DNA of 5,409 bases, taken from the NCBI GenBank assembly GCA_001564205.1, contig LKMY01000142.1:1-5409 (forward strand), written 5' to 3'. This stretch comes from Nanohaloarchaea archaeon PL-Br10_U2g5. Lineage in GTDB: Archaea; Halobacteriota; Halobacteria; Halobacteriales; Haloferacaceae. The notes below the pieces were generated by a model, which worked only from the letters and a program-made list of their open reading frames with translations, did no database searches and was not told the origin of the DNA. The position numbers and the translations under genes are program-made. Of the stretch, positions 1-5,409 are shown piece by piece. Numbering within the stretch: the stretch's first letter is position 1; every line of letters starts with the position of its first letter.

Positions 1-1192
1 CGACGTGCGCCGGCCCGTTCGTCTCCACCTCGAAGACGAGGTCGGCGTCGCCGACCGGCAGGTCCGGCCGGCTGCGCTCGTGGCGCACCGTCCGGATGTT
101 GGCCCGCTCCGCGCCGATCAGCGTCGCGATCTCGCCCATCGTCCCCGGCGTATCGTCGATCCGAACGGCGAGTTCGATCAGCTGGTGACGGTCGACGAGC
201 GCGTGTGTCACGACCTCCTTGAGCGTCGTGACGTCGATGTTGCCGCCACACAGTACGGGGACGACGGTCTCCCCCGCCAGACCGAGCTCGTCGACAATCG
301 CGTCATCGAGGAGCGCGGCCGCGGCCGTCGCGCCCGCGCCTTCGACCATTTGCTTTGCGCGCTCAAGGAGAAGCAAGATCGCGGCCGCGACGTTGTCGTC
401 ACTGACGACGACCGAGTCGTCGAGATGCGCGTCGAGCAGCTCAAACGTGAGCTTGCTCATCCCGCCGGTGGCGATCCCGTCAGCGATCGTGTCGGGCTCG
501 TCGCGCGTGACGAGTTCGCCGGCCGCGAGGCTCTCCGCAAGCGTCGAGGCGCCCTCCGTCTGCACCCCGATCACCCGCGTTTCCGGTGAGTGCGCCTTGA
601 CCGCGGTCGCCACCCCACCCGCGAGCCCACCGCCGCCGACCGGGACCAACACCGTGTCGACCGCGGGAAGCTGATCGAGCAGCTCCAGTCCGAGCGTTCC
701 CTGCCCGGCGACGACATCGGGGTCGTCGAATGCGTGCACGAACCGAGCGCCGAGGTCGTCGACCAGCGTCCGCGCGTGCGACATCGCCTCCGCGAAGGCG
801 GTTCCGTGGAGTACGACGTCGGCGCCGTAGCCTCGCGTCGCTTCGATCTTCGCCTCCGGGGCCGACTCCGGCATCACGATCGTCGCGTCGATCCCCGCGC
901 CCGACGCCGCGAGCGCGACCCCCTGGGCGTGGTTGCCCGCGCTCGCGGCCACGACGCGCTCGATCGTCGGGTCCGTGCCCGACGGAGGGTCGACCGCCAG
1001 CGATATCGCGTTGTACGCGCCGCGCGTCTTGAACGAGCCGGTGCGCTGGAGGTGCTCCATCTTGAGATACACGTCGGCGCCGCACCGCTCGCTCAGCGAA
1101 CGACTCCGTTCGACCGGCGTGCGCTGGACGATTGACGCGGCTTCGAGCCGTTCGGCCGCGGCTTCGATGTCGGTGATACTGACGGAGGACAT
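1..1192 (-). CDS. ilvA: Threonine ammonia-lyase (threonine deaminase), PLP-dependent, with C-terminal ACT domain; 3' end cut by the window
   Basis: Cytosolic PLP enzyme that converts L-threonine to 2-oxobutanoate and ammonia, feeding isoleucine synthesis or threonine catabolism. The frame gives 397 residues from ATG at 1192 and runs off the window edge. Visible fold-type II motifs: GSFKTRGA at 52-59 with the Schiff-base lysine K55; SAGNHAQG at 84-91; the phosphate-binding glycine loop VPVGGGGL at 183-190; VEGAGA at 283-288; and LCGGNID at 314-320. An ACT domain starts near 338 (LIELAVRIDDTPGTMGEI...) and is still open at the edge; by family length about 20 residues are missing. One ACT-like module makes it the shorter type rather than the two-module E. 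coli IlvA. The start is chosen because it gives the family N-terminus and lies about 27 bases after a TATA element. Effector specificity and biosynthetic versus catabolic role cannot be read from sequence. A serine dehydratase is the main alternative, less likely. Confidence 0.95.
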   Translation of the reverse strand, partial: MSSVSITDIEAAAERLEAASIVQRTPVERSRSLSERCGADVYLKMEHLQRTGSFKTRGAYNAISLAVDPPSGTDPTIERVVAASAGNHAQGVALAASGAGIDATIVMPESAPEAKIEATRGYGADVVLHGTAFAEAMSHARTLVDDLGARFVHAFDDPDVVAGQGTLGLELLDQLPAVDTVLVPVGGGGLAGGVATAVKAHSPETRVIGVQTEGASTLAESLAAGELVTRDEPDTIADGIATGGMSKLTFELLDAHLDDSVVVSDDNVAAAILLLLERAKQMVEGAGATAAAALLDDAIVDELGLAGETVVPVLCGGNIDVTTLKEVVTHALVDRHQLIELAVRIDDTPGTMGEIATLIGAERANIRTVRHERSRPDLPVGDADLVFEVETNGPAHV

Positions 1193-1216
1193 GACCGCCC
1201 TGTTCAGCGCAACGCG

Positions 1217-1222
1217 TTAAAA
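1217..1222 (-). promoter_or_regulatory. TATA-like promoter element for the threonine ammonia-lyase gene
   Basis: On the minus strand this reads TTTTAA, centred about 27 bases before the ilvA ATG. Haloarchaeal TATA elements lie about 25-27 bases before transcription starts, so the message is predicted to be leaderless, beginning at or next to the A of the ATG. The region between contains the 8-bp palindrome AACGCGTT (1211-1218), which partly overlaps the element. No Shine-Dalgarno sequence is seen. The promoter suggests ilvA is transcribed apart from the upstream photolyase gene. Confidence 0.6.
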
Positions 1223-1223
1223 G

Positions 1224-1245
1224 GACTCGGATACGAAACCGAGTC
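1224..1245. repeat. Perfect inverted repeat (7-bp arms, 8-base spacer) between phr and ilvA
   Basis: GACTCGG (1224-1230) and CCGAGTC (1239-1245) are exact reverse complements separated by ATACGAAA. The repeat abuts the upstream side of the ilvA TATA element, where TFB would bind, so it could be an operator. Read as minus-strand RNA it is also a 7-bp stem-loop followed by CTTTTA, 31 bases after the phr stop, so it could help end or protect the photolyase message. The sequence does not decide between these. Confidence 0.5.
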
Positions 1246-1276
1246 ACGTTTTACACGGCCCGGTGAGAGCTCCGCG

Positions 1277-2662
1277 TCACCGCTTCCCCAGCGCCTCTTC
1301 GAAGACGCGCTGTGCCCGCTCGTACCCCTCGTTCCGATCGACGATCGGATGCGGATATCCGGGAGCCAACGCTTCGCGCTCGGCCCGCGAGAGCGTCGGC
1401 CAGTCGACGATCTCGTCGGCCGGTACGTCGCGTAGTTCGGGCACGTACGCTTTCACGAAGTGTGCGCCGTCGTCGTATTTCGACATCTGGCTCACCGGAT
1501 CGAAGATGCGGACGTCGACGGAGTCGGTCCCCGTCGAGGCCGTCCACTGCCACGCGCCGTGGTTCGAGGCGTAGTCGTGGTCGATCAGCTGTTTCGTGAA
1601 GTAGCGCGCGCCGCGCCGCCAGTCGATCAGGAGGTGTTTCGTGAGGAAGCTCGCGACGACCTGCCGCGGCCGATTGTGGATGTATCCTTCCGCGTTCAGC
1701 TGACGCATCCCCGCGTCGACGAGCGGGTAGCCGGTCTCGCCGCGAGTCCACGCTTCGAAGCTCGCGTCGTCGTCGCGCCACGCGATTTCGTTCGGGAACG
1801 ACTTGTAGTTCGAGACGGCCAGCTCCGGGTTGTAGTACAGCAGGTGGTACATCTGCTCGCGCCAGGAGAGCTCGTACCTATATTTGTCGACGTTGCGGCG
1901 CTCGCCGCCAGTCACCGCATCGTAGACGCCGCTCGCGCCGGCCCACACCTCCCGGATCCCGATCGCGCCGGTCGCGAGGTACGGCGACATCCGCGAGACG
2001 GCATGCGTCGGGGCCTCCACGGCTCGCTGGAGGTCGTCCCGCGTATCATTGTACGTGGTGATCCCGTGATCGAGAAAGTCGTCGAAGCGGTCGCGGGCGC
2101 CCCGATACCCCGCCGCTGGAAGGTCGATGTCGGCGTCCGGCTCCGGGACCGTCTTCCCATCTCGCACGTCTGCGAGCGCGTCGGCGTCCGGCTCCGCGTA
2201 CGGGTCGCGTTTGGGGATCGCCTTCCAATCGCCGTGGAACTGACTGTGGTTCGGATACGACGATTCTAAGCGACCGGGGTCGACCAACACGACGTCAGTT
2301 CGCGAGTCGGTCTGAACGCCGCCCCCCGCGAGCGCGTCCTCGACCGCTCGTTGGCGGTTTCGGTGTGCCGGTCGGTAGTGGTTATTATAAAAGACGGTGT
2401 CAGCGTCGTACGTCTCGGTGAGGTCGAGAAGGACCTCGTCCGGATCCCCCGCACGGACGATGAGGTCGCTGCCACGCTCTCGGTAGCGCGCTTCCAGCCG
2501 TTTTATGCTCCGAAGGTAAAACGCGCGCTGTCGCGCGCCCATGGTCGCGAGCAGGTCCGTGTCGTAAACGAAGACGGGGACGACCGTTCCCGCCCGCGCG
2601 GCGGCCGCGAGACCGGCGTTATCTCGAGTTCGCGGGTCGCGCCGGTGCCAGAACAGATGCAT
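1277..2662 (-). CDS. phr: Class I CPD photolyase (deoxyribodipyrimidine photo-lyase), FAD-dependent
   Basis: Light-driven repair enzyme that splits cyclobutane pyrimidine dimers, 461 residues, a normal length for the family. The N-terminal antenna domain opens with MHLFWHRRDPRTRDN; the C-terminal FAD domain runs from about residue 200. By motif alignment to E. coli PhrB, the electron-transfer tryptophans are W295, W348 and W371 (E. coli W306, W359, W382); the flavin-facing Asn is N367 (N378), favouring photolyase over cryptochrome; dimer-contacting residues include E264, W267, R331 and W373 (E274, W277, R342, W384). E. coli M345 is Q334 here. ASTGTD at 375-380 is typical of class I. Family knowledge: haloarchaeal photolyases of this type use a deazaflavin antenna. 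The open frame extends 38 codons further upstream to 2776, but that part has no family similarity, and the ATG at 2662 gives the classic start with a TATA-like element upstream. The ORF ends in TGA at 1277-1279. A (6-4) photolyase is less likely. Confidence 0.95.
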   Translation of the reverse strand: MHLFWHRRDPRTRDNAGLAAAARAGTVVPVFVYDTDLLATMGARQRAFYLRSIKRLEARYRERGSDLIVRAGDPDEVLLDLTETYDADTVFYNNHYRPAHRNRQRAVEDALAGGGVQTDSRTDVVLVDPGRLESSYPNHSQFHGDWKAIPKRDPYAEPDADALADVRDGKTVPEPDADIDLPAAGYRGARDRFDDFLDHGITTYNDTRDDLQRAVEAPTHAVSRMSPYLATGAIGIREVWAGASGVYDAVTGGERRNVDKYRYELSWREQMYHLLYYNPELAVSNYKSFPNEIAWRDDDASFEAWTRGETGYPLVDAGMRQLNAEGYIHNRPRQVVASFLTKHLLIDWRRGARYFTKQLIDHDYASNHGAWQWTASTGTDSVDVRIFDPVSQMSKYDDGAHFVKAYVPELRDVPADEIVDWPTLSRAEREALAPGYPHPIVDRNEGYERAQRVFEEALGKR

Positions 2663-2683
2663 GCGATCGGTACGGTTTCGACC

Positions 2684-2691
2684 GGATAATC
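2684..2691 (-). promoter_or_regulatory. Possible TATA-like element for the photolyase gene
   Basis: The minus strand reads GATTATCC, centred about 25 bases before the phr ATG at 2662. Position fits a leaderless haloarchaeal promoter, but the match to the usual T/A-rich core is weak. It is the only AT-rich patch at the right distance, and it supports the ATG at 2662 over the longer upstream frame. Confidence 0.4.
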
Positions 2692-2767
2692 TCCTTCGCC
2701 TAACGAAGTTCGGGTCGGGTACGCAGCGACTGCAGCCGTTCCCGTCGCCGCCGCCGACACCGGGCAG

Positions 2768-2790
2768 CGACGACACCAGCGCTGTCGTCG
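2768..2790. repeat. Perfect inverted repeat (8-bp arms, 7-base spacer) in the divergent phr / membrane-protein promoter region
   Basis: CGACGACA (2768-2775) and TGTCGTCG (2783-2790) are exact reverse complements around CCAGCGC. The element lies about 20 bases upstream of the TATA-like element of the plus-strand gene and about 105 bases before the phr ATG. A second, looser 8-bp pair, CGGGTACG (2716-2723) and CGTACCCG (2789-2796), encloses it, and GCAGCGAC occurs twice (2723-2730, 2764-2771). This could be a regulator site for the divergent genes. In GC-rich DNA such short pairs also arise by chance. Confidence 0.4.
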
Positions 2791-2811
2791 TACCCGCAGC
2801 CGACCCGTGCG

Positions 2812-2817
2812 CTTAAG
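2812..2817 (+). promoter_or_regulatory. TATA-like promoter element for the small membrane-protein gene
   Basis: CTTAAG is centred about 25 bases before the ATG at 2840, the usual spacing for a leaderless haloarchaeal transcript. It stands out as AT-rich in a GC-rich intergenic region. No Shine-Dalgarno sequence precedes the ATG. Confidence 0.55.
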
Positions 2818-2839
2818 ATGATGAGCCCGAAGCGACCGT

Positions 2840-3193
2840 ATGGAACCCGTTGTTGTCGCGATCCTCGTCGGCGTCCCGCTCGCGTGGCTCGTCGGCTTCG
2901 CGGCGTACGTCTACGTCGATGCGCCGAAACACGGGATGAACCGCCGGAAATGGGCCGTGATCGCCTTCGTGATTCCCCTGTTCGGCTTCTTCGCGTACAT
3001 CTTTGAGCGCGGCGAGCAGGGGTATGACCCCGCAGACGATCCGTACGCGGGCGGAACCGACGGCGATATGGACCGCGAGGTCGGTTTCGCAGTCCACGAG
3101 TCGCGGCGGGGAGAGAAGCCGCTCGGGCCGGCCGGCACCGAGGCGGACGACGATGACGACGAGTGGGACGACCCCGACGGCGTTAATTTATAA
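2840..3193 (+). CDS. Small two-helix membrane protein with acidic C-terminal tail, function unknown
   Basis: A 117-residue protein with two predicted membrane helices, about 4-26 (VVVAILVGVPLAWLVGF...) and 38-55 (WAVIAFVIPLFGFFAYIF). A short basic loop, KHGMNRRK at 30-37, joins them; by the positive-inside rule it should face the cytoplasm, placing both ends outside, though the RR at 89-90 makes this uncertain. The W...IPLFGFFAYIFER pattern resembles the N-terminal two-helix module seen before phospholipase D-type nucleases (PLDc_N-like) and in many stand-alone haloarchaeal hypotheticals, but no catalytic domain follows. The tail is very acidic (ADDDDDEWDDPD at 102-113), typical of haloarchaea. 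The gene is divergent from phr and convergent with the gene ending at 3225, only 31 bases away. Base composition and the leaderless promoter support a real gene. No enzymatic function is proposed. Confidence 0.8.
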   Translation: MEPVVVAILVGVPLAWLVGFAAYVYVDAPKHGMNRRKWAVIAFVIPLFGFFAYIFERGEQGYDPADDPYAGGTDGDMDREVGFAVHESRRGEKPLGPAGTEADDDDDEWDDPDGVNL

Positions 3194-3201
3194 GCCCTTT
3201 T
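3187..3201 (+). terminator. AT-rich patch and T-run at the convergent 3' ends; possible terminator
   Basis: The stop codon of the membrane-protein gene lies inside TTTATAAG (3187-3194), followed by CCC and a run of four T (3198-3201). Archaeal transcription often stops at short T-runs just after a gene, which fits here. TTTATAAG is also a good TATA-box match, so a promoter reading toward 3225 is a competing explanation. Confidence 0.3.
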
Positions 3202-3224
3202 GTGGGCGGCACGACGGCAGCCAC

Positions 3225-3608
3225 TCACAGGATATCGAGCAGCGCCGCCCGACGGCGATCGAGATCGAACGCGGCGTCCGCGGCATCGAGTCGGTTGAGG
3301 AAAGCGAGCGGATCCGCGCCGGTCCGCTCCGCGTGCTCGATCAGTACCTCGATCGACGCCCGGTTGAGCGCGAACGACTCCAACTGACCACAGACGAGCG
3401 CGAGCGCGATCCCCGCCTCGCCGCTCGGAAATGCCGAATCGATCCCGGAGAGATCGGGGGGATCCGTGGGAGCGGCTCCCGACTCAGCCGCTGGAAACGT
3501 TCGCAGACACCGACTGCAGATCGCGGTTACGAGGGCTGGTGCGTGCTCGCGGAGCGCTGGCGGTACCGCAAAGGCGACGACGTTTGCGTCACAGTGAGGA
3601 CAGGACAT
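3225..3608 (-). CDS. Small four-cysteine zinc-ribbon-like haloarchaeal protein, function unknown
   Basis: A 127-residue protein starting MSCPHC, with two cysteine pairs, C3/C6 and C31/C34 (CSRC), spaced as in a zinc ribbon or rubredoxin-like knuckle. A proline- and acid-rich linker (about 40-58) follows, then a mostly helical C-terminal part (62-127) containing SGEAGIALALVCGQLESFALNR and ending in DLDRRRAALLDIL. The pattern matches my memory of a haloarchaea-restricted domain of unknown function (possibly DUF6276), which I could not verify. It begins 64 bases after the atpD stop on the same strand, with no AT-rich promoter element in that gap and no Shine-Dalgarno sequence, so it is likely the last cistron of the ATP synthase operon. 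Whether it has any link to the synthase is unknown. The ATG at 3608 is chosen because it places the first CxxC at the extreme N-terminus and leaves no good upstream alternative. Confidence 0.8.
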   Translation of the reverse strand: MSCPHCDANVVAFAVPPALREHAPALVTAICSRCLRTFPAAESGAAPTDPPDLSGIDSAFPSGEAGIALALVCGQLESFALNRASIEVLIEHAERTGADPLAFLNRLDAADAAFDLDRRRAALLDIL

Positions 3609-3672
3609 GAACAGTGGACGACCGGGATCGGGCGGCTGTCGGGAGAGCGGACGAGCCGCAGAGACTGTCGGC

Positions 3673-4371
3673 TCAGTCCGCGGCTTCGGGCTCTTCGACG
3701 GCCGCGGCCTCCGCCTCGGCGGCCGCCTCTGCCTCGGCTTTTTCCTCTTCCTCCTTTTTCGCCTTGATCTTTTTCATGCGGAAGATCTCCTCGCGTTCCT
3801 GCTCTTCGAGCTTCTGCTCGATGTACTCCTGGTTTTCGTAGAGCGTCGGGAGGAGCGTGAACTCCAGAGCGTTGACACGGCGTTTCGTCGTCTCGATCTC
3901 CGTGAGCATCTTCTTCATCGCCGTCTCGACCTCGGCAGCGAGAATGATCTTCTCTAAGAGGTTCTCGTACGCGTCGGCCGCCTCGTCGATGCGCGCGGAG
4001 GAGCCGAGCAGCCCGTACCCGCGTTCGTCCAGGCTCTTTTTGACCTTCGAGGACTCGATCTGCGGGACGACGACGCCCATGATGTTCTTCGACTGGGTGG
4101 TGATCTCCGGGTGCTCTTTTAATGCAGCGGCCGCGCCGCGAACGGCGACATCCCCCTCCATCGCCCGAGCCATGTCGATTGTGCGCTGGGCCGTCTCGTA
4201 GTTCTCGGAGACGTCGGAGCGGACGTCCTGCGCCTGATCGAGGATGTCCATGAACTCCATGATGAGGCCGTCTCGCTTCTGTTCGAGGGTGTCGTGACCG
4301 CGCTCGGAGAGGTCGATGCGGTCCTCGATCGCCATCAGGTTCTTCCGAGTCGGTTTGACGTCCTTGGCCAT
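3673..4371 (-). CDS. atpD: A-type ATP synthase subunit D (central stalk)
   Basis: Subunit D of the archaeal A1Ao ATP synthase, the long coiled-coil rotor shaft that turns inside the A3B3 head and couples it to ion flow through the membrane part. The 232-residue protein has the family pattern: an N-terminal helix ([20 protein letters not shown]) running into LEQKRDGL at 29-36; a central region including [18 protein letters not shown]; and the C-terminal signature [20 protein letters not shown] at 162-181 followed by [21 protein letters not shown]. From about 202 the tail is low-complexity, rich in Lys, Glu and Ala, ending EEPEAAD. The start at 4371 gives the conserved [10 protein letters not shown]-terminus. 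It lies 141 bases after the atpB stop, a wide gap for an operon, with a possible internal promoter. Downstream neighbour is the zinc-ribbon gene. Confidence 0.96.
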   Translation of the reverse strand: MAKDVKPTRKNLMAIEDRIDLSERGHDTLEQKRDGLIMEFMDILDQAQDVRSDVSENYETAQRTIDMARAMEGDVAVRGAAAALKEHPEITTQSKNIMGVVVPQIESSKVKKSLDERGYGLLGSSARIDEAADAYENLLEKIILAAEVETAMKKMLTEIETTKRRVNALEFTLLPTLYENQEYIEQKLEEQEREEIFRMKKIKAKKEEEEKAEAEAAAEAEAAAVEEPEAAD

Positions 4372-4386
4372 CTATTGGAGAATGGT

Positions 4387-4402
4387 TCCGCTCCGAAGCG
4401 GA
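4387..4402 (-). other. Stem-loop just upstream of atpD
   Basis: On the minus strand, TCCGCT and AGCGGA pair as a 6-bp stem around the loop TCGG. It ends 15 bases before the atpD ATG and directly abuts the TATA-like element. If atpD has its own start at about 4378 the stem would be absent from that short message and present only in readthrough RNA from atpB, where it could affect processing or translation. Confidence 0.4.
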
Positions 4403-4412
4403 TAATTCTTTT
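4402..4412 (-). promoter_or_regulatory. Possible internal promoter (TATA-like) for atpD
   Basis: The minus strand reads AAAAGAATTAT, with the AATTAT core centred about 33 bases before the atpD ATG. That predicts a transcription start near 4378 and a leader of roughly 7 bases. It is the most AT-rich part of the atpB-atpD gap. The promoter would allow extra atpD transcription apart from the main operon message; this is inference from motif and spacing only. Confidence 0.4.
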
Positions 4413-4451
4413 CAGTCGTGTGCGCGTCTCTGGACCACGACAACCGGTAGT

Positions 4452-4470
4452 GGCGACCTGTATCGTCGCC
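4452..4470 (-). other. Inverted repeat / stem-loop in the atpB-atpD gap
   Basis: GGCGAC (4452-4457) and GTCGCC (4465-4470) are perfect complements around a 7-base spacer, about 40 bases after the atpB stop codon. On the minus strand it is preceded by a T-rich stretch (roughly 4478-4500). It could be a 3' stabilising or processing structure for the atpB message, or chance in GC-rich DNA. Confidence 0.3.
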
Positions 4471-4512
4471 GCTGTGTACTAGAAACAGGAGATAAACCGA
4501 ATGCCGAGCCGA

Positions 4513-5409
4513 TCAGTCCGCCGCTTCGACGATTTCGTTCTCGGTGTCGTCCTCGCGGTAGTACTCCTCGATGAACTCCTCGTCGATCCGGTTGAGGGCG
4601 TCTTTCGGGAGCGCCGAGAGAAGATCCCATCCGATCGAGAGCGTCTCGTCGATGTCGCGGTTCTGGTCGAACCCCTGATCGACGAACTCAGACTCGAACG
4701 CGTCCGCGAAGTCGAGGTACTTGTTGTCGAGATCGGAGAGGGCCTCGCGACCGACGATGTTCACGAGGTCGCGGAGGTCTTCACCTTCTGCGTACGCCGC
4801 GAACATCTGGTCTTTCACGTCGGCGTGGTCGGCGCGGGTGAGCCCCTCGCCGATCCCGTCGTCCATCAGCCGCGACAGGCTGGGAAGCACGTTGATCGGC
4901 GGCTGCAGTCCCTGACTGTTGAGGTCGGGGTCGACGTATATCTGCCCCTCCGTGATGTATCCGGTCAGGTCCGGGATCGGGTGCGTGTCGTCGTCGCCCG
5001 GCATCGTGAGGATCGGGATCTGGGTGACCGAGCCGTCACGACCCTGGATCCGTCCGGCGCGTTCGTATAGCTGCGCCAGGTCGGTGTACATGTATCCGGG
5101 GTAGCCACGTCGCCCCGGGACCTCCTCGCGAGCCGCGCCGATCTCGCGGAGCGCCTCACAGTAGTTGGTCATGTCCGTCAGGATGACGAGCACGTGGTAA
5201 TCCTTCTCGAAGGCGAGGTACTCGGCCGTGGTGAGCACCATCCGCGGCGTGACCGTCCGCTCGACGGCGGGGTCGTCCGCGAGGTTCATGAAGACGACGG
5301 AGCGCTCTAAGGCGCCGGTCCGTTCGAAGTCCTCCATGAACTCATTGGCTTCCTCCTGAGTGATCCCCATCGCACCGAAGATGACGGCGAACTCCGAGCC
5401 CTCCTCCTC
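4513..5409 (-). CDS. atpB: A-type ATP synthase subunit B (non-catalytic, regulatory), N-terminus outside the window
   Basis: C-terminal 298 residues of subunit B of the A1Ao ATP synthase, which alternates with catalytic subunit A in the A3B3 head and binds nucleotide without turnover. The frame stays open to the window edge: residues [13 protein letters not shown] precede the internal Met at 5370, so that Met is not the start; by family length about 170 residues lie upstream. Motifs in fragment numbering: MGITQEEA at 14-21; [16 protein letters not shown] at 42-57; [21 protein letters not shown] at 99-119; [20 protein letters not shown] at 136-155; and the alpha/beta-family signature [13 protein letters not shown] at 170-182. 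The helical C-terminal domain ends at 298 (NEIVEAAD). These match subunit B rather than A, whose signature and length differ. It is followed by atpD, the usual archaeal order; atpA is expected just beyond the window edge. Confidence 0.97.
   Translation of the reverse strand, partial: EEEGSEFAVIFGAMGITQEEANEFMEDFERTGALERSVVFMNLADDPAVERTVTPRMVLTTAEYLAFEKDYHVLVILTDMTNYCEALREIGAAREEVPGRRGYPGYMYTDLAQLYERAGRIQGRDGSVTQIPILTMPGDDDTHPIPDLTGYITEGQIYVDPDLNSQGLQPPINVLPSLSRLMDDGIGEGLTRADHADVKDQMFAAYAEGEDLRDLVNIVGREALSDLDNKYLDFADAFESEFVDQGFDQNRDIDETLSIGWDLLSALPKDALNRIDEEFIEEYYREDDTENEIVEAAD

Noticed and set aside
5..1135. Two long plus-strand open frames (5-589 and 590-1135) opposite ilvA
   Set aside because: They are antisense shadows of a clear ilvA frame, Arg-rich with no recognisable motif, as is usual in GC-rich DNA with biased third codon positions.
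480..1247. A 255-residue minus-strand open frame overlapping ilvA in another frame
   Set aside because: It is very Arg/Gly-rich with no domain pattern, and the overlapping frame carries all the threonine ammonia-lyase motifs.
1460..2269. A 269-residue plus-strand open frame opposite phr
   Set aside because: Its translation is the Val/Arg/Asp-rich pattern of a reverse-strand shadow; phr has full family motifs throughout.
2663..2776. N-terminal extension of the photolyase by 38 residues, including a CSRC motif
   Set aside because: Photolyases start at the MHLFWHRRD-type strand, the extension lacks similarity, and a TATA-like element lies inside it at the right distance from the ATG at 2662.
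3003..3767. A 254-residue plus-strand open frame across the membrane-protein 3' end and the zinc-ribbon gene
   Set aside because: It overlaps two better-supported genes, has Arg-rich shadow composition and no motif.
4412..4630. A small minus-strand frame spanning the atpB-atpD gap
   Set aside because: It overlaps the conserved AtpB C-terminus in another frame and has Arg-rich, motif-free composition, so the gap is treated as non-coding.
5370..5409. Met at 5370 as the start of an independent protein
   Set aside because: The frame is open upstream to the edge and encodes the conserved [13 protein letters not shown] segment of subunit B, so it is an internal Met of a truncated gene.

Overview
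The window looks like chromosome of a halophilic archaeon (class Halobacteria). It is GC-rich, the proteins are strongly acidic, the genes lack Shine-Dalgarno sequences, and several have a TATA-like element about 25 bases before the start codon, as expected for leaderless transcripts. The gene set (archaeal A-type ATP synthase, class I photolyase, single-ACT threonine deaminase) fits. I cannot name the genus with confidence.

Layout. (1) Positions 1-1192, minus: threonine ammonia-lyase (ilvA), complete at its N-terminus but cut by the window edge inside the C-terminal ACT domain. (2) Positions 1277-2662, minus: a 461-residue class I CPD photolyase. The 84-base gap to ilvA holds a perfect inverted repeat abutting the ilvA TATA element. 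(3) Positions 2663-2839: a divergent intergenic region with a promoter for each flanking gene and a perfect 8-bp inverted repeat. (4) Positions 2840-3193, plus: a small two-helix membrane protein with an acidic tail. (5) Positions 3225-3608, minus: a small four-cysteine zinc-ribbon-like haloarchaeal protein. (6) Positions 3673-4371, minus: atpD, the central stalk subunit of the A-type ATP synthase. (7) Positions 4513 to the window end, minus: the C-terminal two thirds of atpB, the non-catalytic regulatory subunit.

How it works together. atpB and atpD are the 3' end of the A1Ao ATP synthase operon, and the zinc-ribbon gene follows 64 bases after atpD with no visible promoter of its own, so it is probably co-transcribed. 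The 141-base atpB-atpD gap carries a candidate internal promoter and two short stem-loops that could help set subunit D expression. The membrane-protein gene converges on this operon. phr and ilvA are probably separate transcription units with unrelated roles (light-driven DNA repair; 2-oxobutanoate supply for isoleucine or threonine breakdown).

No stretch over 300 bases lacks a gene. Long open frames opposite ilvA and phr are GC-driven shadows. I see no mobile element, CRISPR array, tRNA or rRNA, and no convincing new multi-gene system. The points worth a second look are regulatory (inverted repeats at promoters, the atpB-atpD gap, a strong TATA-like motif at 3187-3194) plus one unusual residue in the photolyase active site.
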